From: Candidatus Bathyarchaeota archaeon
GTDB taxonomy: Archaea; Thermoproteota; Bathyarchaeia; Bathyarchaeales; Bathycorpusculaceae
DNA: 12,105 nt
Reading direction: 5' to 3'
Assembly: GCA_030673805.1 (NCBI GenBank)
Contig: DAOVIH010000035.1
Coordinates: 1-12,105 of the forward strand
Positions 5,802-12,049 of this stretch are shown piece after piece. The notes under the pieces are model-generated. The model saw only the letters and a list, made by a program, of their open reading frames with translations, had not been told where the DNA came from and made no database searches. Every line of letters starts with the position of its first letter. Position 1 is the first letter of the stretch. A program made the position numbers and the translations under genes.

Positions 5802-7223
5802 CTACACCAAGTTTTTTAGCTGAGCTATTATGCCTCTTCTTGCCATATACAAAAAAATCCTTCTTTTGAGTTCGTTAGCAGATAAGAAGCCTCGAAATCT
5901 TCGACTCCACGATCCGTAGAAACTTCTATAACACTTGTATAGTTCCTCTTGCACTTCCCTTGTCGAGAGGGTTTCAGTTGGCATTATTGCGTGAACCATG
6001 TCATAATGCGCCCAGTTGAAATCTTTGATCCAACCGTTTTTTTTTGCTTCATCATAAACTTGGGTTCCTGGAAAAGGTGTTAGAACCGAGAATATTGCGA
6101 AATCTGGGTCAAGACTGTTTGCGAAGGCTCTTAAACGTGCAATTGACTTGTGAGTGTCTTTTCGTTCTCCAATAATGAACATAGCATGCGCAAATATGTC
6201 GTTTTCTTTCAACAGTCTTACGGCTTCTCTGGAGTTTTGAGGAGTTATCCCTTTTTTAAAGTTTTGAAGTGTTGAAGGTTCATCATTTTCCACACCTAAA
6301 AGCACCCAAGTTAGTCCTGACTTTCTGAGTCTTGGTAGTGCTTTTCTGTTGTTCACGATGTCGTCGCATCGTGATTGCACAAACCATGTAAGATCATCAG
6401 GGACTTTTCGCTTAACAATTTCATCTGCAAGGTCAATTGCCCTTGGGCCCACTCCGAAATTGTCATCCGTAAGCCATATGAATCTGCTTCCAAAGTTGTC
6501 GTATACGAACTGGAATTCGTCCGCAACTCGTTTGGCTGTTTTCAATCTCCATTTGCACTGCCAATGTCGCCATTGAGTGCAGAAAGTACATTCGTATGGG
6601 CATCCTCTAGACCCTTCAATAATTGCGTAAGGTTTCTTCTTGCCAACCATCGCGGCAAAATGATACTTGCCAACAACGTTTTTCACAAAGTGGTACCCTG
6701 GGTAGGGAAGTTCATCAAGATTCTCTATCAATCGTCTTGATGGATTATGAATTATCCTACCTCTGTTTCTATATGATATACCATCTACTTTTGAAAGGCC
6801 ACTTGTGCTTGTTGTATTTGCGAGTTCTGTTAAGGTTTCTTCTCCTTCTCCGCGCACTATTACATCTATTTCAGGATACATCCTTAGACTCTCTTCGGCT
6901 GTGGCTGTGAAGTGTTGTCCTCCAGTAATAGTTAAAATCTTAGGATTCACTTTCTTTGCAGTTTCTAAGGTTCGCACAACTGTGTATGTATTGCAGGTTG
7001 CCAATGAACTTGATGCGACAATGTCGGGGCTAGTAGTTTGAACATGTCTTTCTAGGCCTATCCAATCTATTTGTTCAGCGTTACAGTCCAAAACTTCAAT
7101 CTCAATTGTAGGATTATGTTTCTCAAGGAAAGCTGCAAGCTGAATAATACCAAATGGAGGTGGCAAGTACTCTCCCATTACAAACCATTCATCTTTGGGA
7201 GGCTCGATGAATAAAACCCTCAT
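5802..7223 (-). CDS. B12-binding-type radical SAM protein
   Basis: 473 residues with the two-domain layout of cobalamin-binding radical SAM enzymes such as the BchE group. Residues 1-135 form a Rossmann-like B12-binding domain: RVLFIEPP, a GIIQLAAFLE helix, ITGGQHFTAT and VIVRGEGEETL. It lacks the DxHxxG histidine, as several base-off members do. The radical SAM barrel follows, with C208-x3-C212-x2-C215 (GCPYECTFC) for the 4Fe-4S cluster, then LTDDNFG, a GVEN motif and the FPGTQVYDEA stretch near the end of the barrel. The C-terminal 80 residues are helical and basic. Members methylate carbon or phosphorus centres or catalyse ring closures; the substrate cannot be told. The start is ATG (7223-7221), next to a TATA box giving a short leader. 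The His/Cys membrane protein gene follows 19 bp downstream and may be a functional partner. Confidence 0.9.
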   Translation of the reverse strand: MRVLFIEPPKDEWFVMGEYLPPPFGIIQLAAFLEKHNPTIEIEVLDCNAEQIDWIGLERHVQTTSPDIVASSSLATCNTYTVVRTLETAKKVNPKILTITGGQHFTATAEESLRMYPEIDVIVRGEGEETLTELANTTSTSGLSKVDGISYRNRGRIIHNPSRRLIENLDELPYPGYHFVKNVVGKYHFAAMVGKKKPYAIIEGSRGCPYECTFCTQWRHWQCKWRLKTAKRVADEFQFVYDNFGSRFIWLTDDNFGVGPRAIDLADEIVKRKVPDDLTWFVQSRCDDIVNNRKALPRLRKSGLTWVLLGVENDEPSTLQNFKKGITPQNSREAVRLLKENDIFAHAMFIIGERKDTHKSIARLRAFANSLDPDFAIFSVLTPFPGTQVYDEAKKNGWIKDFNWAHYDMVHAIMPTETLSTREVQEELYKCYRSFYGSWSRRFRGFLSANELKRRIFLYMARRGIIAQLKNLV

Positions 7224-7253
7224 TTCTAGCCAATCCTAAATAGCTTCCACTGG

Positions 7254-7273
7254 CTTAAAAGCACTTCAAAGTG
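7254..7273 (-). promoter_or_regulatory. Promoter and operator-like dyad upstream of the radical SAM gene
   Basis: Reading the minus strand, CTTTTAAG (7261-7254) is a good TATA box about 31 nt before ATG, predicting a leader of under ten bases. Directly upstream, CACTT and AAGTG form a dyad with a 2-nt centre (7262-7273), abutting the TATA box where a regulator would act. A second TATA-like TTTTTAAA lies near 7347-7354. Confidence 0.4.
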
Positions 7274-7385
7274 GCTCTCTAAAGCCTTTTTGCGACTCAA
7301 TTCTTCATGTCACGGGCCAAAAGGAATCAGTGGATTCACCCTTTCTTTAAAAACTGGCTTCCGTTCTCTTGGAAAATTGGTTTGT

Positions 7386-7400
7386 TTGGTTGCCAACCAA
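7386..7400. repeat. Inverted repeat TTGGTT-GCC-AACCAA
   Basis: Perfect 6-bp arms with a 3-nt centre, about 55 bp beyond the dnaG stop. It could be an RNA hairpin at the end of the dnaG transcript or a protein site. No T-tract follows on either strand, so it is not called a terminator. Confidence 0.35.
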
Positions 7401-7453
7401 GAATTGGCGGCAGACAGAGTTAGGTACTTTTGAAAGCCTTCTCTCATAGGCCA

Positions 7454-8596
7454 CTAGCTTTTGATAATATCCCGAAAAGTTATCAGATCAACGTTCAACG
7501 CTGGTTTGATGGTTTCCGAAATACGAGGGGAAATAACTCGCTTTATGTTTTCGTCACTAGCTATGTCCACTATTCTTTGCGTTGTTATTCCGTCAAAGAT
7601 TACTGTGTCAACTCCCTTCTTTTTCTTTAGGGTTTCTGCGAGTTGACTTACCGGTATTCGTTCCATCTGTTCCAGTTTTTCGTTTAATAGAACAGCTTCA
7701 AGAGTTCCTTCCAAACTTTTTGCAGTTGTTATCATCGGTTCTGGGAGTTCTGTTTTCTTCCTTTCTTTCTTGCGTTTGAAGAGTTCAGAAACTGGTTTTT
7801 TGGTATCTAAGGCTTCGGATATCTGTTTGCAATTAATCTCTTCAACTTCCTTTCCTCTTGGAGCTCGGCAAACATAGCGGACGTCCGTTACCTGTAATAG
7901 TTCTTTCAGAATCAGGTCTCCGCCCCTATCGCCGTCTAATAGGGCTGTTGCCTCTTTTTCTTTGCAGAGTCTCTTTATTGTTTCGGGAATTTTGGCACCT
8001 TCAAGAGCTATAACGTTGAATAGCCCGCACCGCATAAGCGTTGTAACATCTGCTCTGCCTTCCACTATTATGATTTCCTTTGAACTCTCTAGAGTCGGAC
8101 CAGCAGGCAGTTCTTCCGGTCCGTACTTTTCAACTTTGCCTACCTTCAAGGTTTCAGCAATCTCTTTGTAAACTTGGTCCACGCTGGGCAAAGACTCAAT
8201 AGTCCATTTGTGAAGGATCGCTTTAGCTCTGTTAATTATTACTTTTCTTCGAGCCTCTCGGATATCTTCAATCTTGTCTAGTTCAAGTTTGGCTGAACAT
8301 GGGCCCACTCGATTTATGCTTTCTAGGCTCGCTGCGATCAGGGCTGTTGAAACACGGTCTAGGCTTGTTGGGATGGTTATTACACCAAATGTCCGATCAT
8401 TTTTTGAGTGAAGCTCTATCTCTATTCTTCCAATCCGACCTGTTTTCTGTAGTTCTCTAAGGTCAAGTTCTGGTCCAAAAAGGCCTTCTGTTTGGCCAAA
8501 AACAGCCCCTATCACATCTGGTTTCTCTACTACACCTTGAATTTCAAATTTTGATGTTACAATATACTTAATAGTGAATGTTTGTGATGACTTCGT
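7454..8596 (-). CDS. dnaG: Archaeal DnaG primase / exosome-associated protein, non-canonical start
   Basis: Archaeal DnaG carries a TOPRIM domain, has primase activity, and is best known as a stable part of the RNA exosome cap with Csl4. Numbering from 8596: an N-terminal KYIVTSKFEIQGVVEKPDVIGAVFGQTEGL region, ELQKTGRIGRIEI, then the TOPRIM core with the VEGR glutamate (about 179-181) and DGDRGGD (221-227). A C-terminal domain ends in LITFRDIIKS. The first ATG/GTG/TTG in frame is GTG at 8515, in the middle of the conserved PDVIGAVFGQTEG motif, so it is internal. Upstream frame remains conserved for at least 20 residues without a usual start. I place the start at ACG (8596-8594), 8 nt after a perfect GGAGGT, giving 380 residues. 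Identity is certain; the start is inferred. It is divergent from the membrane protein at 8978. Confidence 0.95.
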   Translation of the reverse strand, partial: TKSSQTFTIKYIVTSKFEIQGVVEKPDVIGAVFGQTEGLFGPELDLRELQKTGRIGRIEIELHSKNDRTFGVITIPTSLDRVSTALIAASLESINRVGPCSAKLELDKIEDIREARRKVIINRAKAILHKWTIESLPSVDQVYKEIAETLKVGKVEKYGPEELPAGPTLESSKEIIIVEGRADVTTLMRCGLFNVIALEGAKIPETIKRLCKEKEATALLDGDRGGDLILKELLQVTDVRYVCRAPRGKEVEEINCKQISEALDTKKPVSELFKRKKERKKTELPEPMITTAKSLEGTLEAVLLNEKLEQMERIPVSQLAETLKKKKGVDTVIFDGITTQRIVDIASDENIKRVISPRISETIKPALNVDLITFRDIIKS

Positions 8597-8610
8597 AAGC
8601 GTATACCTCC
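8594..8610 (-). promoter_or_regulatory. dnaG Shine-Dalgarno site and near-cognate ACG start
   Basis: GGAGGT (8610-8605) is the strongest ribosome-binding site on the minus strand here. The in-frame codons after it are ACG (2 nt), CTT (5 nt) and ACG (8 nt, 8596-8594). No ATG, GTG or TTG is in frame before 8515. Confidence 0.55.
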
Positions 8611-8977
8611 AACTTGTGAACTGAGAGTTAGTTTAATCGCATGATGAGTTCTTCTCATGTTTCATGAGATTCTTGGCTCTTAACTACATCATTTCTATGA
8701 ATTGGTGATCTCACTCTTTAAGTTTTCTGAGTGAAAATACTTATTTTGAACCTATCCTTTTTTCTCGAAAAAGTCTATTGCCGAATTGGTTTTGCGGTTT
8801 TCTGTCAAACTTGTCCTCTTCTTAGGAGTTGAAGATGGTTTCGTTTGTGCTTAGCTCCAAATGAACTACTAATGATTCTCAGGTTGAATAATGTTGAAGT
8901 GAGACAGGAGATCAAACTACGCTATCATACTTTGTATTCGCTAGTTTTTTATAGTCTGGTCTTTCACATAAAAGGCT
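8611..8977. promoter_or_regulatory. Divergent intergenic region with two dyads
   Basis: The 367 bp between dnaG and the membrane protein hold no credible gene. They contain a perfect 7-bp dyad TCTCATG-TTT-CATGAGA (8653-8669) and a second dyad TCACTC / GAGTGA (8711-8716 and 8729-8734). The second dyad's 12-nt centre carries a minus-strand CTTAAA TATA-like box with an A-rich flank. A weaker minus-strand TATA candidate, GATTAAAC, is at 8631-8638. The remainder (about 8740-8940) shows nothing I can interpret. Confidence 0.4.
8945..8953 (+). promoter_or_regulatory. TATA box of the 8978 membrane protein, leaderless
   Basis: TTTTTTATA is centred about 28 bp before ATG (8978). By archaeal TATA-to-start spacing, transcription would begin within a few bases of the start codon. 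There is no Shine-Dalgarno site, which fits a leaderless mRNA. Confidence 0.5.
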
Positions 8978-9745
8978 ATGTCCCTGCGTGTAAATAGGCT
9001 TAAGGCTCTGTTTTTGGTGGGGGTGGTCTTGCTGATAGCAGGACTTTTGGTTTTTTGGTATTCCTCGACGGTAATTAGTGATTTGTATGCAAAACTTGAA
9101 CAGGGCGGACTTTCACCCAGTGATGAAGGGTACTTACGGGGTTCGCTGGATTGGTGGCAAGCTACTAGCGTAGCTGTTTTTGAGCCAATTTCATATGTCA
9201 TCATTGCCATCGGGTCGATTTTTGCATCCTATTCGGTAGTTTATTACTCCTTTGCTTCATGGTACGATTCGAAGAGAAAAATGAAAAAAACAAAGAAGAA
9301 GAGTTCCAAAGAACCGTCTATGACGGAAAAGCAGAATGCAGTGTCGCCCGGCATAAAAAGTCAACGGACGATTTTTCCGACTATCGCGGGGATATTGGCG
9401 ATAATAGCTTCATTCGAATCAATCGTTTTTTCCCTACTTGGGTATGCTGATTTCTTGGAGACTCTGAACTATTCCTATCAAGTTTCTCCTAGTTGGGCGA
9501 GTTTATTCGCTGGAATATTTGGAAGTTTGGCCTTTGCATTGGGTCTTACAGGAGGAATGATGGCGATACGACGGAAAAGACTTGTTTTTGCTTTGATCGG
9601 AGACTGTTTTCTTTTGCTTCAAGGGTTCATCACGATCATAATAATCGGTCTTAACATTTCCGGTTTGTTAATGGGGATTACAACGATTGTCCTTTCAAGT
9701 TTAAGCTTGATTCTGGTTGCATTATCTCATGAGCATTTTCCTTGA
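8978..9745 (+). CDS. Hypothetical six-helix membrane protein
   Basis: I do not recognise this family. The 255 residues contain about six hydrophobic helices: 9-28, 70-93, 131-155, 172-196, 200-224 and 226-249. Helices 1 and 2 flank an extracellular-looking loop of about 40 residues with acidic and aromatic character (DLYAKLEQGG ... LDWWQ). A very basic segment, KRKMKKTKKK (99-108), and a polar linker separate the first two helices from the last four, and by the positive-inside rule lie in the cytoplasm. It could therefore be a fusion of a two-helix and a four-helix unit. No catalytic motif is visible. The start is ATG, supported by the TATA box 28 bp upstream. It has its own T-tract end and no close same-strand neighbour, so it is probably monocistronic. 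Confidence 0.75.
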   Translation: MSLRVNRLKALFLVGVVLLIAGLLVFWYSSTVISDLYAKLEQGGLSPSDEGYLRGSLDWWQATSVAVFEPISYVIIAIGSIFASYSVVYYSFASWYDSKRKMKKTKKKSSKEPSMTEKQNAVSPGIKSQRTIFPTIAGILAIIASFESIVFSLLGYADFLETLNYSYQVSPSWASLFAGIFGSLAFALGLTGGMMAIRRKRLVFALIGDCFLLLQGFITIIIIGLNISGLLMGITTIVLSSLSLILVALSHEHFP

Positions 9746-9770
9746 TAGTCTCTTAGTTAACCTCCAAACT

Positions 9771-9786
9771 GGTTTTTTGTTCTTTT
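9771..9786 (+). terminator. T-tract terminator after the membrane protein
   Basis: GGTTTTTTGTTCTTTT begins 25 bp after the stop codon and matches the archaeal oligo-T termination pattern. Confidence 0.5.
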
Positions 9787-9794
9787 GATAGATC

Positions 9795-9809
9795 GCAAGA
9801 TTTTCTTGC
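9795..9809. repeat. Inverted repeat GCAAGA-TTT-TCTTGC
   Basis: Perfect 6-bp arms with a 3-nt loop just past the T-tract. It may be a hairpin in a read-through transcript or a binding site for the downstream radical SAM/TatD unit, but it lies 220 bp from that start. Confidence 0.35.
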
Positions 9810-9966
9810 AAAGTATAAAGGGCGGTTTTACCATCCTGAGGTTGGTTTGTGTAACTGTGAAATCGGAGAATTCCCTTCTTTGGTCTTGAAGAGTCCGCTC
9901 TGCCCCAGAACCTTTAGAATTGCTCTTTCAAAAAAGATCAGGTTAGGAAATTTACCGTATTTGGTT

Positions 9967-9974
9967 CTTTAAAT
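9967..9974 (+). promoter_or_regulatory. TATA box for the radical SAM/TatD unit
   Basis: CTTTAAAT predicts a transcript start near 9996, giving a leader of about 23 nt. The leader includes GGGAAG (10004-10009), 9 nt before the TTG start. Confidence 0.45.
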
Positions 9975-10018
9975 CGCTTGAAACCCAAAGCTATGAAAAA
10001 ATTGGGAAGAATAAAGAA

Positions 10019-10645
10019 TTGGAAAAAGAAGATCCAAGGATTGTTTATTCCCTCGGAAACAATCTCTACTTAAACATAACTAATAAATGCTCAAACAACT
10101 GCGTTTTTTGCTTTAAGAACTTCTCAAAAGGAGTGGGTGGCTCTAACCTTCAAATAAAAGAGGAACCAACAGCTGCCACCATAATATCCGAGCTAATAGA
10201 AAAAATTAATTCGAAGAATTGGACTGAAATAGTTTTTTGCGGTTTTGGCGAACCCACTGAGCGATTAGATTGTATCTTAGAAGTCACCCGGTGGATTAGA
10301 AAACACTATGGTAAACCCCTGATTATTCGGGTGAACACTAATGGCCACGGATACGTGCTTAATCGAAACCGAAAAGTGATAAAAGAACTAAAAGAAGCTG
10401 GGGTGGACAAGGTAAGTGTAAGCCTAAACGCAGAAAACGAAAGAATCTATGACTTGGTTTGTAGGCCGAAAATTCGTAATGCTTATCAATCAGTGGTTGA
10501 ATTCATCGAAAAAGCTGTGAAACACCTTGAAGTCGAGGTTACTGCTGTTAGCCTAAAAGAAGTTGACCTGCAGAAGATAAAGAAAAGAGCTGAAAAGACG
10601 GGAGCTGCATTCAGGCCAAGGCAGCTCATCCAATTCTTCTGGTAA
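10019..10645 (+). CDS. TatD-associated radical SAM protein (TIGR04038 type)
   Basis: 208 residues, a short radical SAM protein. The N-terminal YSLGNNLYLNITNKCSNNC pattern leads into C24-x3-C28-x2-C31, the 4Fe-4S cluster site. It continues with FCGFGEPT (73-80, the GGEP-type SAM-binding motif), RVNTNGHG, and a VSVSLNAENERIYDLVCRP strand-helix. This layout, and a TatD gene directly downstream, match the family described as radical SAM, TatD family-associated, whose reaction is unknown. The barrel is compact, and no C-terminal SPASM or Twitch cluster is present. The TTG start has GGGAAG 9 nt upstream. An ATG at 9993 is out of frame, and no other in-frame start exists close by. The product may be a tRNA or peptide modification, but nothing in the sequence tells. 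Confidence 0.88.
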   Translation: MEKEDPRIVYSLGNNLYLNITNKCSNNCVFCFKNFSKGVGGSNLQIKEEPTAATIISELIEKINSKNWTEIVFCGFGEPTERLDCILEVTRWIRKHYGKPLIIRVNTNGHGYVLNRNRKVIKELKEAGVDKVSVSLNAENERIYDLVCRPKIRNAYQSVVEFIEKAVKHLEVEVTAVSLKEVDLQKIKKRAEKTGAAFRPRQLIQFFW

Positions 10646-10702
10646 AAATGGCTTCTAGGATAAAACGAATAGAATAGTCAATTATTGTGAGACAGATCAA
10701 AG

Positions 10703-10749
10703 CTAATATTAGATTGAAAAGCTCCTTTTGTAAGAGCGTATTTGGTGAT
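10703..10749 (+). promoter_or_regulatory. Possible internal promoter and ribosome-binding site of tatD
   Basis: A 10-bp palindrome, CTAATATTAG (10703-10712), could serve as a TATA element, with a start near 10733. GGTGAT (10744-10749) is the ribosome-binding site, 5 nt from the first ATG and 8 nt from the second. The 109-bp gap after the radical SAM gene is longer than expected inside a tight operon. Confidence 0.35.
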
Positions 10750-10754
10750 ATGAA

Positions 10755-11522
10755 ATGATGCTTGTGGATACTCATGCCCATCTGCAATGGAAAAACTTCA
10801 ATGAAGACCTTGGAAAAGTGCTGGCCCGGGCTAGAGACAACAAGGTTGGACGAATTTTGAATGTTGGCTTTGATCTTGAAGGGAGTGTTAAAGGCGTGAA
10901 GTTGGCAGAACAAAATGAAGAGCTATACGCGGCCGTAGGAATTCATCCTCACAACGCCAGTCAATTGAGCCCTGAACTGATAGAAACTTTGAAAGAGCTT
11001 GCAGATAATCCAAAGGTTGTGGCTATTGGAGAGATAGGCCTTGATTACTACCGAAATCTATCTCCCAGAGACATTCAAAAAGAAGCCTTTGAAGCCCAAA
11101 TTCTATTGGCTAAGGAACTATCGCTGCCCATAATAGTTCATAATCGAGATGCAGTAGGCGATATCTTTGAAATAATTTCCAAGTTAAAACCAAATACCAG
11201 CGGGGTGATGCATTGCTTCTCAGAGAGCCAAAAGATAGCAGAAAAATGCATAAAGCTGGGTTTCGCAATATCCTTTGCCGGAACAATAACCTACCCAAAC
11301 TCCCAGAGACTTCGTAAGCTTGCCAAGAACATAGATTCTAGGGAAATTCTAGTTGAAACAGATTGTCCTTGGTTAGCTCCCCAAGAAAAGAGAGGAAAAA
11401 GGAATGAACCATCCTTTCTCCATTTCACAGCCCAAAAAATGGCTGAGCTAAGGGGAATTACCTTGGAAAACCTGGGAGATACTACGACAAGAAATGCTGA
11501 AAGAATATTCAAGTTCAAGTAG
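10755..11522 (+). CDS. tatD: TatD family metal-dependent hydrolase (DNase)
   Basis: 255 residues of a TIM-barrel amidohydrolase-type nuclease, normal length for TatD. Metal ligands are all present: H7 and H9 in DTHAHL, E93 in GEIGLDYY, H129 in IIVHNRD, H153 in MHCFSE and D203 in ETDCPWLAP. The GIHPH motif (62-66) is also intact. TatD enzymes are Mg-dependent 3'-5' exonucleases or endonucleases acting on single-stranded DNA, in repair or DNA degradation; some act on RNA or D-amino-acyl substrates. Two ATG codons in a row (10755 and 10758) are possible. The second has the 8-nt Shine-Dalgarno spacing seen elsewhere in the window. The gene follows the radical SAM gene, the linkage for which that family is named. 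Function of the class is certain; the physiological substrate is not. Confidence 0.95.
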   Translation: MMLVDTHAHLQWKNFNEDLGKVLARARDNKVGRILNVGFDLEGSVKGVKLAEQNEELYAAVGIHPHNASQLSPELIETLKELADNPKVVAIGEIGLDYYRNLSPRDIQKEAFEAQILLAKELSLPIIVHNRDAVGDIFEIISKLKPNTSGVMHCFSESQKIAEKCIKLGFAISFAGTITYPNSQRLRKLAKNIDSREILVETDCPWLAPQEKRGKRNEPSFLHFTAQKMAELRGITLENLGDTTTRNAERIFKFK

Positions 11523-11560
11523 GCAATTACCCAATTATCGGGGGTCTAGTGAGCTAGCCA

Positions 11561-11580
11561 AATAAAAAAGAGAAAAAACC
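11561..11580 (-). terminator. T-tract after the small minus-strand ORF
   Basis: On the minus strand two T6 runs (GGTTTTTTCTCTTTTTTATT) start within 2 nt of the stop of the 33-residue ORF. No comparable T-tract follows tatD on the plus strand, where only an imperfect CTAG-TGAG-CTAG hairpin (11546-11557) is seen. Confidence 0.45.
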
Positions 11581-11581
11581 T

Positions 11582-11683
11582 CTAAAACAGGTCTGTTAAT
11601 TCTTCGATATCATTCAGTAGGTAATCAACATTTCCGTTCTCTTCTTGTTCAATCTGTCCATACTTGGAAAGAGCTGTCTTCAA
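11582..11683 (-). CDS. Small 33-residue ORF, possible HAD-hydrolase C-terminal remnant
   Basis: A TTG start (11683-11681) is preceded by a perfect AGGAGG (11694-11689) at 5 nt, and the stop at 11584-11582 is followed by a T-tract, so signals on both sides suggest expression. The product is acidic: MKTALSKYGQIEQ, then ENGNVDYLLNDIEEL, ending TDLF. The second half resembles the last strand and helix of HAD-superfamily phosphatases (a pattern like DYxLNDIxEL). So it could be the decayed end of such a gene, now a free short ORF, or a real microprotein. The frame upstream is closed by a TAG four codons before the TTG, so no longer frame exists. Assignment to HAD is by eye and weak. Confidence 0.4.
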   Translation of the reverse strand: MKTALSKYGQIEQEENGNVDYLLNDIEELTDLF

Positions 11684-11694
11684 GCTATCCTCCT

Positions 11695-12049
11695 AGATAC
11701 AGTCGATTCGAAGAAAGCTTTTCTTGTACACACCGAAAACCTAGATCTGTTCAGAAAATTTTCGACCAACGTTCAGATTATTGAACTTGGAAAAGAATAC
11801 ATATTCTGACACCAAATCCTGTTTTTTGGTTTTTTGAGAATACTCGTTTTTCCTTTCTAAGGTAGGGTTGCAGGTCCCGGTTTTATGATAGGATGGGCCT
11901 ACCCAGTAAGTCAACAAACCTTTAAGCATTGGATGAACTCAAAATAATCCGGTGGTTATGTTTAATCAAAAAAGCGCGTATATTGACGCTAATCCTGTGA
12001 TAGTAGCATCTAGACACAAAATAGTTTTAGCCAGTCTGAGACCGAGAAT
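11695..12049. other. Gene-poor region before the right edge
   Basis: No convincing gene is seen. A minus-strand ORF (11741-11929) has no ribosome-binding site and a composition unlike its neighbours. On the plus strand a 31-codon ORF starts at ATG 11958 and ends at 12053. Its GGTGG (11951-11955) is only 2 nt from the ATG, too close for a normal site. The end of the region holds the hairpin described among the findings. Confidence 0.3.

Noticed and set aside
6349..7041. Several plus-strand ORFs opposite the radical SAM gene
   Set aside because: They lie wholly within a clearly coding minus-strand gene, are rich in Ser, Leu and Cys as expected for antisense frames, and have no start signals.
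7276..7385. tRNA-like stretch with GGATTCACC
   Set aside because: No acceptor stem, anticodon arm or matching T-stem could be formed on either strand.
8513..8515. GTG as the start of dnaG
   Set aside because: It encodes the valine of the conserved PDVIGAVFGQTEG motif; a frame with typical DnaG N-terminal residues continues upstream.
8641..8730. C/D-box small RNA (ATGATGA at 8641, CTGA at 8727)
   Set aside because: Distance between the boxes is too long for an archaeal C/D RNA, and no internal C'/D' pair is convincing.
9752..9972. Calling a Cys-rich gene upstream of the radical SAM gene
   Set aside because: No acceptable start codon or Shine-Dalgarno site; open frames of this length are common by chance, so it is kept only as a low-interest finding.
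11741..11929. 62-residue minus-strand ORF
   Set aside because: No ribosome-binding site, no recognisable motifs, and composition that looks random.
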